NCBI GenBank assembly: GCA_910587705.1
Contig: CAJUMX010000016.1
Location: forward strand, 14,037 to 78,036
DNA: 64,000 nt
Source of the DNA: an uncultured Oscillibacter sp.
Lineage (GTDB): Bacteria > Bacillota > Clostridia > Oscillospirales > Oscillospiraceae
Direction of reading: 5' to 3'
The translations under genes and the position numbers were made by a program. The notes under the pieces were generated by a model. It worked only from the letters and a program-made list of their open reading frames with translations, was not told the origin of the DNA and did not search any database. Positions 23,600 to 32,693 of the stretch are shown piece after piece. How positions within the stretch are numbered: the first letter of the stretch is position 1; every line of letters begins with the position of its first letter.

Positions 23600-23634
23600 T
23601 ACACAGGCTCTGCCTGTTATAAGGAGGAAACATT

Positions 23635-23958
23635 ATGTCCGCTGAGTATATGCACATTGGAATCCCCATCACCAACCGCAAGCCCAATATGGTCTACAAC
23701 GAAGGGGCCAAATTCTGGGTCAGCAACGTAGATGACTACGACTACAAAATCGAGTATCTGAAATTTGAGGAGGGTACCCCCTTCCCCGAGGACATCCACC
23801 GCCATCCCCACGTGGCCTACAAGGTGGATGATCTGGAGAAATACGTGGCCGACGCCGACAGCGTGATCTGCGGTCCCATGACAGCCAATGAAAAAGGCGA
23901 CCGGCTGGCCTTCGTCTGGAAGGACGGGGCAATCCTGGAGCTCTATCAGGAGGCTTGA
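23635..23958 (+). CDS. Small VOC/cupin-like protein (107 aa)
   Basis: A 107-residue soluble protein with AAGGAGGAAACATT before the ATG. The pattern HIGIPI...FWVSNVDDYDYKIEYLKFEE...HVAYKVDDLEKYV...LAFVWKDGAILELYQE has the His and Glu spacing of the vicinal-oxygen-chelate (glyoxalase-like) fold. It could be a sugar isomerase, epimerase or mutarotase acting in the DhaKL pathway. It is the last gene of the operon, followed by a terminator. Specific function unknown. Confidence 0.6.
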   Translation: MSAEYMHIGIPITNRKPNMVYNEGAKFWVSNVDDYDYKIEYLKFEEGTPFPEDIHRHPHVAYKVDDLEKYVADADSVICGPMTANEKGDRLAFVWKDGAILELYQEA

Positions 23959-23977
23959 GCACTCCCCCACAGCGGCC

Positions 23978-24016
23978 AAGGGCCCGGTCAGGCATTGCAC
24001 CTGGCCGGGCCTTTCT
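23978..24016 (+). terminator. Terminator of the dhaL-dhaK operon
   Basis: AAGGGCCCGGTCAGG pairs with CCTGGCCGGGCCTTT (one bulge), followed by CTCTGCTT. Confidence 0.7.
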
Positions 24017-24028
24017 CTGCTTCCAATG

Positions 24029-24066
24029 GGAAAGCGCTTGCAATTCTCAGGGCCGCTTGCTATACT
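24029..24066 (+). promoter_or_regulatory. Malic enzyme promoter with cre-like site
   Basis: TTGCAA (24038) -N17- TATACT (24061). Overlapping the -35 box is GGGAAAGCGCTTGCA, two mismatches from the CcpA cre consensus TGAAAGCGCTTTCA. Carbon-catabolite control is therefore possible. Confidence 0.5.
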
Positions 24067-24144
24067 GTATGTCGTGAAACATACCCCGGCGGGACGGCGT
24101 ATGAGAGGCAGGTGCCGCCCGGCGGGCAAGGAGGAATGAACAGC

Positions 24145-25317
24145 ATGGATTACGCAAAGGAATCCCTCCGGCTTCATGGGGAGTGGAAGGGAAAAATTGA
24201 GGTTGTGGCCACCGTTCCCGTGGAGACCAAGGACGATTTGAGCCTGGCCTACACCCCCGGCGTGGCGGAGCCCTGCCTGGAAATTCAAAAAGACCGCAGC
24301 AAAAGCTATGAGCTCACCCGGCGGCACAACCTCTGCGCCGTCATTACCGACGGCTCCGCCGTCCTGGGGCTGGGCGACATCGGTCCCGAGGCGGGCATGC
24401 CCGTGATGGAGGGCAAGTGCGTCCTCTTCAAGGCCTTCGGCGGCGTGGACGCCTTCCCCCTCTGCGTGAAAACTCACGATGTGGACGAATTTGTCAACGC
24501 CGTGTGGCTGATGTCCGGCTCCTTCGGCGGCGTCAACCTGGAGGACATCGCCGCTCCCCGGTGCTTTGAGATCGAGCGGAAGCTGAAGGAAAAATGCGAT
24601 ATCCCCATTTTCCACGACGACCAGCATGGCACCGCCATCATCACCCTGGCGGGCCTGACCAACGCGTTGAAGGTCGTGGGCAAGAAAAGGGAGGATGTGA
24701 AGGTGGTCACCTCCGGCGCGGGGGCCGCCGCCGTCTCCATCGTGAAGCTGCTGCTGTCCGCGGGCTTTCCAAACATCACCATGTGCGACCGGAAGGGAGC
24801 GATTTACCAGGGGCGGGAGGGTCTGAACTGGATCAAGGAGGAGATGGCCCAGGTGACGAACCTGGAGAAGCAGGCCGGAAGTCTGGCCGACGCCTTGGCG
24901 GGCGCGGACGTGTTTATCGGCGTCTCCGCTCCGGGGACGGTTACCGCGGAAATGGTGAAAACCATGAACCGGGACGCCATCGTCTTTGCCTGCGCCAACC
25001 CCACGCCGGAGATTTTCCCAGACGAGGCCAAGGCCGGTGGGGCGGCGGTGGTCGCCACCGGCCGGAGCGACTACCCCAACCAGATCAACAACGTTCTGGC
25101 TTTTCCCGGCGTGTTCCGGGGGACCTTTGACGTGCGAGCCAGCGACATCAACGAGGAGATGAAGATGGCGGCCGCCAGAGCCCTGGCAGACCTGATTTCC
25201 GAAGGGGAGCTGAACGCCGATTACATCATCCCCAAGGCCTTTGACAAGCGGGTGGGCCCCGCCGTGGCCAAGGCTGTGGCCGAGGCCGCCAGAACCTCCG
25301 GTGTGGCCAGACTGTAA
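24145..25317 (+). CDS. NAD(P)-dependent malic enzyme (390 aa)
   Basis: Oxidative decarboxylation of malate to pyruvate. The bacterial short-form malic enzyme is recognised by Y36 (LAYTPGV), K91 (MEGKCVLFKAFGG), the metal-binding FHDDQHGTA (about 157-165) and the dinucleotide loop SGAGAAAVSIV. 390 residues is the usual length. The ATG at 24145 is preferred over 24136 because AAGGAGGA lies 10 bases upstream; the earlier ATG abuts the ribosome binding site. It is followed by a HAD phosphatase and a bidirectional terminator, and faces the nifJ operon, so both converge on pyruvate metabolism. Confidence 0.92.
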   Translation: MDYAKESLRLHGEWKGKIEVVATVPVETKDDLSLAYTPGVAEPCLEIQKDRSKSYELTRRHNLCAVITDGSAVLGLGDIGPEAGMPVMEGKCVLFKAFGGVDAFPLCVKTHDVDEFVNAVWLMSGSFGGVNLEDIAAPRCFEIERKLKEKCDIPIFHDDQHGTAIITLAGLTNALKVVGKKREDVKVVTSGAGAAAVSIVKLLLSAGFPNITMCDRKGAIYQGREGLNWIKEEMAQVTNLEKQAGSLADALAGADVFIGVSAPGTVTAEMVKTMNRDAIVFACANPTPEIFPDEAKAGGAAVVATGRSDYPNQINNVLAFPGVFRGTFDVRASDINEEMKMAAARALADLISEGELNADYIIPKAFDKRVGPAVAKAVAEAARTSGVARL

Positions 25318-25320
25318 GCG

Positions 25321-26115
25321 ATGCTGGACCTCTCCAAAAAGAAGCTCTTCCTCCTGGACATGGACGGCACCCTCTACCTGGGTGACCGGCTCTTTGACGG
25401 AGCGTTGGAGTTCCTTCGCCGGGTCCGGGAAACAGGCGGACGGTATCTCTTCGCCACCAACAACTCCTCCCGGAGCGTCACAGCCTATGTGGACCGCCTC
25501 CGGAGCATGGGCATTGACGCGGCAAAGGAGGATTTCCTCACCTCCACCGACGCCCTCATTTGGTATCTTCAGGGACGGTATGACGACGCGCTGATCTATG
25601 CCTTCGGCACCCGAACCTTCCGCCACCAGCTCCGGGAGGCAGGCTTTCGAGTCACGGACCAGCGGGAAGCCGGTATCTCCCTGTTGGTTTGCGGCTTCGA
25701 CACGGAGCTGACCTTTCAAAAGCTGGAGGATGCGTGCATGCTCCTGGGCGACCCAACGGTAGATTTCCTGGCCACAAATCCCGACTGGGTTTGCCCCACA
25801 GCCTGGGGCTTTGTGCCGGACTGTGGCTCCGTGTGCGAGATGCTCTTCCGGGCCACAGGCCGGAGACCCCGGGTGATCGGCAAGCCGGAACCGGAGATGG
25901 CGCTGCTGGCTATGGAGCGCTGGGGCTACTCCAAGGAGGAAACCCTGCTGGTGGGAGACCGGATTTACACCGATATCGCCTGCGGCGTGCGAGCCGGAAT
26001 CGACACGGCCTTTGTCCTCTCCGGGGAAGGCGTTCCAGCGGACATTGAGCGCTATGGCTATTCGCCTACGGAGACCTATCGGGACATTCGGGATATCCTG
26101 GAACATATGAATTGA
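25321..26115 (+). CDS. HAD-IIA family phosphatase (264 aa)
   Basis: The LLDMDGTLYLGD motif has the two catalytic aspartates of HAD hydrolases. A NagD/AraL-type cap follows (FATNNSSRSVTAYVDRL as motif II, GKPEPEMALLAMERWG with the motif III lysine, VGDRIYTDIACGVRAGI as motif IV). Related proteins hydrolyse sugar phosphates or act as phosphoglycolate/p-nitrophenyl phosphatases. It starts 3 bases after the malic enzyme stop, so the two are cotranscribed. The substrate is unknown; a housekeeping or metabolite-repair role is common in this group. Confidence 0.85.
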   Translation: MLDLSKKKLFLLDMDGTLYLGDRLFDGALEFLRRVRETGGRYLFATNNSSRSVTAYVDRLRSMGIDAAKEDFLTSTDALIWYLQGRYDDALIYAFGTRTFRHQLREAGFRVTDQREAGISLLVCGFDTELTFQKLEDACMLLGDPTVDFLATNPDWVCPTAWGFVPDCGSVCEMLFRATGRRPRVIGKPEPEMALLAMERWGYSKEETLLVGDRIYTDIACGVRAGIDTAFVLSGEGVPADIERYGYSPTETYRDIRDILEHMN

Positions 26116-26155
26116 AAATCCCCGCCCGGAGGACGATCCTCCGGGCGGGGATTTT
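26115..26155. terminator. Strong bidirectional terminator
   Basis: A perfect 19-bp stem (AAAATCCCCGCCCGGAGGA and its complement) with a 3-base loop. It lies between the converging malic enzyme/HAD operon and the long nifJ operon, and its A/T-rich feet serve both directions. Confidence 0.85.
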
Positions 26156-26186
26156 ACGATATGCGCAGCAAGGCTTTTCCGAAGGG

Positions 26187-29100
26187 TCAGCCCTCCCGGG
26201 CTAGCTTCTGATACCGGGCACAGCGGGCCTTGACGTCGGCCAGGGCCTTTTCATAGAGGGCGTCGGCCTTGCCGGGGAAGTTATTCTTCAAGGAGGCAAA
26301 GCGGTTCTCCCCCATCAGGAAGGGCAGCAGCTTCTCGGTGTCCGGCTCGGCGGAATCTAGCTGGAAGGGGTTCTTTCCCTCCTCCGCCCGGCGGGGGTCG
26401 TAGCGGTAGAGCTGCCAGTAGCCGCACTCCACCGCCTTCTTCATCTCGTCCTGGGAGCAGCTCATGCCCTTTTTGATATGCTGCTCCAGGCAGGGGCAAT
26501 AGCAGATGACGATGGACGGACCGGGATAGCTCTCCGCCTCCCGCAGGGCCTTCAGAGTCTGGGCCTGATCCGCCCCCATGGCCACCTGGGCCACGTACAC
26601 ATAGCCGTAGTTCATGAAAATGGCTCCCAGGTCTTTCTTTGCAATCTGCTTGCCGCCTGCGGCGAACTTCGCAACGGCCGACGTGGGCGTGGCCTTGGAG
26701 GACTGTCCGCCGGTGTTGGAGTACACCTCCGTATCCAGCACCAGCAGGTTCACGTCCCGGTTCTGGGCCAGCACGTGGTCGATGCCGCCGAAGCCGATGT
26801 CATAGGCCCAGCCGTCGCCGCCCACGGCCCAGACGGACTTCTTCGCCAGGAACTCCTTGTTCTCCAGGATGTACCGGACCTCCGACGCAGGCTCCGCGGC
26901 CTCCAGGGCCTTGACCAGCGCGTCGGTGAGGGCCCGGGATTTCTCCGTGTCCTCCCAGCCTTCCAGGTAGGCGCCCACGGCCTCCACAGCCACACCCGCC
27001 TCTTTCAGGGCCTCCAGGCGGATGAGCAATTCCTTCCGCAGGGCGTCCTGTGCGTGGAAGAAGCCGTAGGCAAACTCGGCGTTGTCCTCAAACAGGGAGT
27101 GCTCCCAGGCGGGGCCACGGCCCTGCTCGTCCCGGCAGTAGGGCAGGATCGGCGCGCCGCCGCTGTAGGCGGAGGAGCAGCCCGCCGCGTTGCCGATGTA
27201 CATGCGGTCTCCCGCCATCTGGCTCACCAGCTTGAGGTAGGTGGTCTCCGCGCAGCCCGCGCAGGCGGCGGAGAACTGGAAGTAGGGCTTGGCGAACTGG
27301 ATGTTTTTCACGCTCTTGCTGTTCACCACATCCGGTTTCAGGTATTTCTCGTTCATCGCCACGCCGTCGAAGAGCTCCTGCTCCGGCTTCATCTCCTCGA
27401 GGGGGGTCATGACCAGAGCGTCGGCGCTCTTTTCGCTCTGGTTGGCGGGGCAGGCCGTCAGGCACACGCCGCAGCCCAGGCAATCATAGGGGCTCACCTG
27501 CATGCGGAAGCTGTAGGAGGGCGCATCCTTCCCCAGGCCCTTGGCGGGGACGGTGGCGAAGGCGGCGGGGACTTCGGCTTTTTCAGCCTCGGTCAGCAGC
27601 ACCGGGCGGATGGCCGCGTGGGGGCAGGCCATGGCGCAGCGGTTGCACTGGATGCAGCTCTCGGCGTTCCACTTGGGCACCGTAATCGCCACACCCCGCT
27701 TGGAATAGGCGGAGGTGCCGTTCTCCCAGGTGCCGTCCAGCACGCCGTACTTCTTGAACACGGACACCGGCAGCTTGTCGCCCTGCTGGCGGTCCATGGG
27801 CAGCACGATGTCCCGCACGAAATCCGTCACCTTCCGCTCCGGCGCGGGCGCGTCGGCGGCATTGGCCCAGCTTTCGGGAATCTCCACCTTTACCGCCGCG
27901 CTGACGCCCACGTCCACGGCGGCGTTGTTCATGTCCACGATTTTCTGCCCGGCCTTTTTGAAGTAAGAGTTGTAGTTGTTTTTCTTCATGTCCTCCATGG
28001 CCACATCCAGGGGAATGACCTTGGTGAGGGCGAAGAAGGCTGCCTGGAGTATGCTGTTGGTCCGGTTGGCCCCCAGGCCCACCCGCACCGCCAGCTTGGC
28101 GGCGTCAATGGTATAGAACTGGGCGTGTTTCCGGACCAAATCCCGTTTTAGCTTCCCGGGGAGCTTTTCCTCCAGCTCCTCCACGCTCCAGGGGCAGTTG
28201 AGGAGATACACGCCGCCCTCTTTCAGGTCCTCGGAGGTATCGTACTTGTGGACATAGGTGGGCGCGTGAACCGCCACGAAGTCCGCGGCGGAGACTAAGT
28301 ACGTCGACCGGATGGGCTGGTCCCCAAAGCGCAGGTGGCTCTGGGTCAGGCCGCCGGACTTCATGGTGTCGTAGGAGAAATAGGCCTGGGCGTACTTCCC
28401 GGCGATGAGGCCGATGGTGGAGATAGCGTTTTTGTTGGCTCCCACGGTGCCGTCGCCCCCTAGGCCCCACAGCTTGCAGGAGACCTGTCCGGGGTGGGGC
28501 AGCTCGATCTCCTTGTAGTCCAGGGAGGTGTGGGTCACGTCGTCGATGATTCCGATGGTGAAGTTATTTTTCGGGGTCTCCTGTTTCAGGTTGTCATAGA
28601 CGGCGATGAACTGGCCCGGGGTGGTGTCCTTGGAGGAGAGGCCGTACCGGCCGCCCACCACCTGGATGTTCCCCCGGCCCGCCTGGCTCAGGGCCGTCAC
28701 TACGTCCAAATACAGCGGCTCGCCCACGCTGCCCGCCTCCTTGCTGCGGTCCAGCACGGCCACCTTTTTCACCGTGGCGGGCAGGGCGGCGGCAAAGTGC
28801 TTCACGGAGAAGGGGCGGTACAGGTGCACCTGGAGAAGGCCCACCTTCCGGCCCTGGGCATTGAGGTAGTCCACCGTCTCCTTCACCGCCTCGGAGGCCG
28901 AGCACATGACCACGATGACTTCCTCCGCGTCCTCCGCGCCATAGTAGTTGAAGAGCTGGTAATTCCGGCCCGTCAGCTTGTTGATCTCGTCCATGTAGCG
29001 CTGGACCGTATCCGGCAGGGCGGCGCTGATTTCGTTCACGCCCTCCTTGCACTGGAAGTATACGTCCGGGTTCACGTTATTGCCCCGGTTGGTGGGGTGC

Positions 29101-29732
29101 TCCGGGTTCAGGCACTGGCGGCGGAAGGCCTGTACCGCCTCCCAATCCACCAGGCCCCGCAGGTCCTCGTAGTCCAGGGCCTCAATGCGCTGCATCTCGT
29201 GGGAGGTGCGGAAGCCGTCGAAGCAGTGCATGAAGGCGTACTTGGAGTGGATGGCGCTGAGGTGGGCCACAGCACCAAGGTCCATGGCCTCCTGGGGGGA
29301 GGCGGACATGAGCATGGCGTAGCCGGTGGTGCGGCAGGTCATGAAATCCGTATGGTCGCCGAAGATGGAGTGGTGGTTGCTGGTCACCACCCGGGAGGCA
29401 ATGTGCATGACGTTAGGCAGGAACTGGCCCCCCATGGCGTACATGGCGGGGATCATCAGCATCAGGCCCTGGGAGGAGGTGAAGGTGGTGGTGAGAGCCC
29501 CCGCCTGGGCCGCGCCGTGGCAGGTGCCCGCCGCCCCGGCCTCGGACTGCATCTGGATCACGTCCACCGTGGACCCGAAGAGGTTCTTCCGCCCCTTGGC
29601 AGACCATTCGTCCACCTTTTCCGCCATGGGAGACGACGGCGTGATGGGATAGATGGCCGCCACCTCCGTAAAGGCGTAGGCCACGTGGGCTGCCGCCGTG
29701 TTCCCGTCCATTACAACGTATTTTTTATTCAT
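26187..29732 (-). CDS. nifJ: Pyruvate:ferredoxin (flavodoxin) oxidoreductase
   Basis: A single-chain 1181-residue enzyme that oxidizes pyruvate to acetyl-CoA and CO2 with ferredoxin. Seen in order: the pyrimidine-binding/transketolase-like N-terminus (AYPITPSSPMAEKVDEW), the gamma and CoA-binding middle, and two 4Fe-4S motifs (CIQCNRCAMACP and CLGCGVCLTACP). A further cluster-binding CAGCAETTY and the TPP-binding C-terminal part (VGGDGWAYDIGFGGIDHVL) follow. Length is normal for the fused homodimeric form. It is the last gene of the long minus-strand operon, 18 bases after the UxaA/SuyB-like gene. This suggests that the upstream pathway delivers pyruvate. Confidence 0.95.
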   Translation of the reverse strand: MNKKYVVMDGNTAAAHVAYAFTEVAAIYPITPSSPMAEKVDEWSAKGRKNLFGSTVDVIQMQSEAGAAGTCHGAAQAGALTTTFTSSQGLMLMIPAMYAMGGQFLPNVMHIASRVVTSNHHSIFGDHTDFMTCRTTGYAMLMSASPQEAMDLGAVAHLSAIHSKYAFMHCFDGFRTSHEMQRIEALDYEDLRGLVDWEAVQAFRRQCLNPEHPTNRGNNVNPDVYFQCKEGVNEISAALPDTVQRYMDEINKLTGRNYQLFNYYGAEDAEEVIVVMCSASEAVKETVDYLNAQGRKVGLLQVHLYRPFSVKHFAAALPATVKKVAVLDRSKEAGSVGEPLYLDVVTALSQAGRGNIQVVGGRYGLSSKDTTPGQFIAVYDNLKQETPKNNFTIGIIDDVTHTSLDYKEIELPHPGQVSCKLWGLGGDGTVGANKNAISTIGLIAGKYAQAYFSYDTMKSGGLTQSHLRFGDQPIRSTYLVSAADFVAVHAPTYVHKYDTSEDLKEGGVYLLNCPWSVEELEEKLPGKLKRDLVRKHAQFYTIDAAKLAVRVGLGANRTNSILQAAFFALTKVIPLDVAMEDMKKNNYNSYFKKAGQKIVDMNNAAVDVGVSAAVKVEIPESWANAADAPAPERKVTDFVRDIVLPMDRQQGDKLPVSVFKKYGVLDGTWENGTSAYSKRGVAITVPKWNAESCIQCNRCAMACPHAAIRPVLLTEAEKAEVPAAFATVPAKGLGKDAPSYSFRMQVSPYDCLGCGVCLTACPANQSEKSADALVMTPLEEMKPEQELFDGVAMNEKYLKPDVVNSKSVKNIQFAKPYFQFSAACAGCAETTYLKLVSQMAGDRMYIGNAAGCSSAYSGGAPILPYCRDEQGRGPAWEHSLFEDNAEFAYGFFHAQDALRKELLIRLEALKEAGVAVEAVGAYLEGWEDTEKSRALTDALVKALEAAEPASEVRYILENKEFLAKKSVWAVGGDGWAYDIGFGGIDHVLAQNRDVNLLVLDTEVYSNTGGQSSKATPTSAVAKFAAGGKQIAKKDLGAIFMNYGYVYVAQVAMGADQAQTLKALREAESYPGPSIVICYCPCLEQHIKKGMSCSQDEMKKAVECGYWQLYRYDPRRAEEGKNPFQLDSAEPDTEKLLPFLMGENRFASLKNNFPGKADALYEKALADVKARCARYQKLAREG

Positions 29733-29750
29733 ATTGGAAGCGCTCCTTAC

Positions 29751-30914
29751 TTATACGTAGTTGCAGACCCGGGCGATGGCCATTTCCGTAAAGCCCAGGG
29801 CCTCCGCCTTGGTCTGGCGGCCGCAGGCCACCTGCCGGACCAGCTCGTAGAGCTCCCCGCCCAGCTCCTCCAGGGTCTTTTCCCCGTAGATGAGGGGGGA
29901 GGCGTCCAGGTCGATGTTGTCCTCCATTTTGGCGAAGGTCAGCTTGTTTCCGGTGATCTTCACCACAGGGACAATGGGGTTGCCCGTGGGGGACCCACGG
30001 CCACTGGAGAACACCACCACCTGGGCTCCCCCCGCCGCCATGGCGGCAACCGAGGAGGGGTCGTTGCCCGGGGTGTCCATGATGACCAGACCCCCCTTGG
30101 CCTTCACCTGCTTGGCGTAGTCATAGACCGCCATGACGGGACTGTGGCCCCCCTTGTGGATGCAGCCCAGGGATTTTTCCTCCAGGGTGGTGATGCCGCC
30201 GGCCTTGTTGCCGGGAGAGGGGTTGCCCTCCCGGACCTCCTCCCCCACCAGCCGCAGGGCCTTTTCATAGCGGCGGACAATCTCCAGAATGCGGTCGTGG
30301 ACCTCCGGCGTGGCGGCTCGCTTCGCCAGGATGTGCTCCGCGCCGATGAACTCGGTGGTCTCGCTCAAAATGGAGCAGCCGCCGTCCTTCACCAGCCGGT
30401 CGCTGAGCTCCCCGATAACGGGGTTGGCCGCCAGGCCGCTGGTGGGATCGCTGCCGCCGCACTCCGTGCCCACGATCAGCTCCGACATGGGGAACTCCTT
30501 CTTTTGGAGCAGGGACGCCTCCGCCGCCATCTCCTTGGCGTAGCGCACGGCGATGTCCACCGCCTTCAAGGTGCCGCCCACCTCCTGGATGATGACCTGC
30601 TTGAGGGGCTTGTTGGTCCGCTCCTGGATGGCCTTCACCACCAGGTCCATCTGGCAATTCTCGCAGCCCAGGGACACCACCACGGTGCCGTAGACATTGG
30701 GGTTGGCGGCGTAGCCCGCCATTACGTCCATGGTCAGCTGCTGGTCGGACTCCACCTGGGAGCAGCCCTGCTGGTTGTTGAAGGTCACCGCTCCGTTGAC
30801 CTGCTGGGCAACGATCCGGGTGGTATCGGAGGCACAGACGCTGGCAGGCAGAATCAGCACATAGTTGCGGACGCCCACCCGACCGTCGGGCCGTTCATAG
30901 CCATAGAATGTCAT
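29751..30914 (-). CDS. UxaA-family lyase, large subunit (SuyB/altronate dehydratase-like, 387 aa)
   Basis: The start at 30914 is set by GAGGAGGGTTCCT before MTFYGYERPDGRVGVRNYV. The protein matches the C-terminal catalytic part of the UxaA/GarD family (GCSQVESDQQLTMDVMAGYA, SLGCENCQMD, VGTECGGSDPTSGLAANP, CIHKGGHSPV). These are iron-dependent hydroxy-acid dehydratases and lyases. A separate small SAF subunit is encoded 11 bases upstream. The split form is that of (2R)-sulfolactate sulfo-lyase SuyAB and of some altronate-type dehydratases. Proximity to nifJ favours a pyruvate-yielding reaction. Substrate not determinable by eye. Confidence 0.8.
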   Translation of the reverse strand: MTFYGYERPDGRVGVRNYVLILPASVCASDTTRIVAQQVNGAVTFNNQQGCSQVESDQQLTMDVMAGYAANPNVYGTVVVSLGCENCQMDLVVKAIQERTNKPLKQVIIQEVGGTLKAVDIAVRYAKEMAAEASLLQKKEFPMSELIVGTECGGSDPTSGLAANPVIGELSDRLVKDGGCSILSETTEFIGAEHILAKRAATPEVHDRILEIVRRYEKALRLVGEEVREGNPSPGNKAGGITTLEEKSLGCIHKGGHSPVMAVYDYAKQVKAKGGLVIMDTPGNDPSSVAAMAAGGAQVVVFSSGRGSPTGNPIVPVVKITGNKLTFAKMEDNIDLDASPLIYGEKTLEELGGELYELVRQVACGRQTKAEALGFTEMAIARVCNYV

Positions 30915-30925
30915 AGGAACCCTCC

Positions 30926-31207
30926 TCAATCCAGATTTTCCGAGTGGCTTTCCACGTTGTGGACGTGGACGTGCTGCCCGGTTTTGATATCCGTGACGGC
31001 GGAGCCGATATGCTGGCCGTATTTGATCACCGGCTCCCCCTGGGGGATGTCCCGGCAGGCCAGCTTGTGATAGATGGTAATATCCTCCAGGGCGGTGAGC
31101 TGCCGGACTTCGCCGTCGGCGTCAAATTCCACCACCTCGCCCTTGGCGATGGGTTCAATGGCCACCACCACGTTGTCGGCGGGGTCAATGCGCATTGCGT
31201 TTAGCAT
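30926..31207 (-). CDS. UxaA-family lyase, small SAF-domain subunit (SuyA-like, 93 aa)
   Basis: A 93-residue SAF-fold protein (NVVVAIEPIAKGEVVEFDAD, KLACRDIPQGEPVIKYGQHI, GSAVTDIKTGQHVHVHNVES) ending in the HVHNVES motif typical of the N-terminal domain of UxaA and of SuyA. It complements the large subunit encoded immediately downstream. The end lies 11 bases before that start, so the subunits are made together. A GGAGTG ribosome binding site lies upstream. Confidence 0.82.
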   Translation of the reverse strand: MLNAMRIDPADNVVVAIEPIAKGEVVEFDADGEVRQLTALEDITIYHKLACRDIPQGEPVIKYGQHIGSAVTDIKTGQHVHVHNVESHSENLD

Positions 31208-31253
31208 ATGGTTTCACTCCTTAACCCGCGGCCAAAGCCGCGAAACATTTCGC

Positions 31254-32624
31254 TTACAGCGGAATCACCAGCGCGCCAATCAGCGCCAGCAGGAAAATGA
31301 ACACGGAGGAGATGAAGGAGCCCAGGGTGTAGGTCTTTAGTCCGCCGGTGATGGTGAGGCCCGACATGTTGGTGGCAACCCAGAAGCCGGAGTCGTTCAC
31401 ATGGCCGATGGAGTTGCCGCCGGAGAGGCAGGCCAGGGCCAGCCACACGGGATGGCAGCCGATGGCGGGGGCCACGGTGGCCATGATGGTCATGGAGGTC
31501 ATGCCTGCCACTGTGCCGGAGCCCTGGGCCACCCGGAAGATCATGCCAATCAGGTAGCAGAGGAACATGGCCGGAACCACAGAGCTGGCCCCCGTGCTGA
31601 GCAGGGAGACGATGGAGTCCCCGATGCCTGTGGCGGCGATGACGGAGGAGAAGCTTCCGCCCGCTCCGGTGATTAGCAGCACCACGCCGGCGCTTTTCAG
31701 GGCCTCGCCGGCGGACTTTTCGAAGTTCTCCCGGCCGATGAATCGGATGCTCACCAGATAGGCGCCCAGGGTGCCCAGCAGCATGGCGATGACCTTCTCC
31801 CCCAGGAAGCGGCAGATTACGGGAGACTCCTCAAAGAGGGCCGTTCCCACGGTGCCCGCCAGGATGCAGACAATGGGGATGACGATGGGAAGCAGGCTCA
31901 TGGCGAAGGAGGGGCGGGGCCGGTCCGCGGCGGCGTCTCTCTTGGCGGACTCCAGCAGCTCCGTCACCACGTTGGAGCTGTGGTTCACGTCCTTTTCCTC
32001 GTTCCAGATGCCCCGGTCGTGAATCTTGATGAACACGAAGTCACTGAGCAGCACGGTGATCAGGCCCACCACCAGGCCCACGCCCATCATGACGCCCAGG
32101 TCAAAGCCAAAGATATCCGCCGCCGCCAGGGGGTTGGGCGTGGGGGGCACGACGCAGTGAGCGGTGGTGGCTCCGATGGTCAAGCAGCCGGTGACATAGC
32201 ACATTTTCTTGTTGATTTTCGCGGCGATGGTGATTCCAATGGGAATCAGGATGACAAAGGTCACGTCGAAAAACACGGGGATGGACAGGACAAAGCCCGC
32301 CAGGGAGATGGCCCACATGGCCCGCTTCTCCGGGAAGGCAGAGACGATCTTGTCGGCGATGACTCCGGCGGCTCCGCTGTCGTTTAGCAGCTGGCCAAGA
32401 ATCACGCCAAAGCCGATGGGTAGACCGATGCCGGTCATCATATTGCCAAAGCCGGAGGAGATGGTGGACACGGTGTCCATCAGGCCCAGGCCGCCCATAC
32501 CGCCCATGTACAGGCAGGCCAGCACCATTCCGATGGAGGCGTTGAGCTTCAAGACGATGATGCACACCAAAATGATGGCAATGGCGATGGCCAAGTGCAA
32601 AATCAGCATTGCGGGTGTAACCAT
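31254..32624 (-). CDS. GntP-family organic/sugar acid permease (456 aa)
   Basis: A polytopic membrane protein with about 12 hydrophobic segments. It has GntP-family features (LMDTVSTISSGFGNMM, GFGVILGQLLNDSGAAGVIA, IPVFFDVTFVILIPI, VVPPTPNPLAAADI, LACLSGGNSIGHVNDSGFW). GntP proteins are proton symporters for gluconate and related acids. It lies between the LarA-like gene and the split UxaA subunits. It is one of three unrelated transporter types in the same operon, so the operon may handle several related acids or both uptake and efflux. Confidence 0.88.
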   Translation of the reverse strand: MVTPAMLILHLAIAIAIILVCIIVLKLNASIGMVLACLYMGGMGGLGLMDTVSTISSGFGNMMTGIGLPIGFGVILGQLLNDSGAAGVIADKIVSAFPEKRAMWAISLAGFVLSIPVFFDVTFVILIPIGITIAAKINKKMCYVTGCLTIGATTAHCVVPPTPNPLAAADIFGFDLGVMMGVGLVVGLITVLLSDFVFIKIHDRGIWNEEKDVNHSSNVVTELLESAKRDAAADRPRPSFAMSLLPIVIPIVCILAGTVGTALFEESPVICRFLGEKVIAMLLGTLGAYLVSIRFIGRENFEKSAGEALKSAGVVLLITGAGGSFSSVIAATGIGDSIVSLLSTGASSVVPAMFLCYLIGMIFRVAQGSGTVAGMTSMTIMATVAPAIGCHPVWLALACLSGGNSIGHVNDSGFWVATNMSGLTITGGLKTYTLGSFISSVFIFLLALIGALVIPL

Positions 32625-32693
32625 AGATGTTTCTCCTTTTTAAATACACACACAGTTTCGCCCCGGCGGAGTGTCCCCCGGGGACAAGGGGTC

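Noticed and set aside
20327..31070. Very long antisense ORFs (for example 20327-22201 minus, 23617-26106 minus, 26478-28151 plus, 28494-31070 plus)
   Set aside because: They mirror well-identified genes (dhaK, malic enzyme, nifJ, UxaA) on the other strand. Their translations are rich in His, Gly, Gln and Val without motifs, as expected for GC-rich antisense frames.
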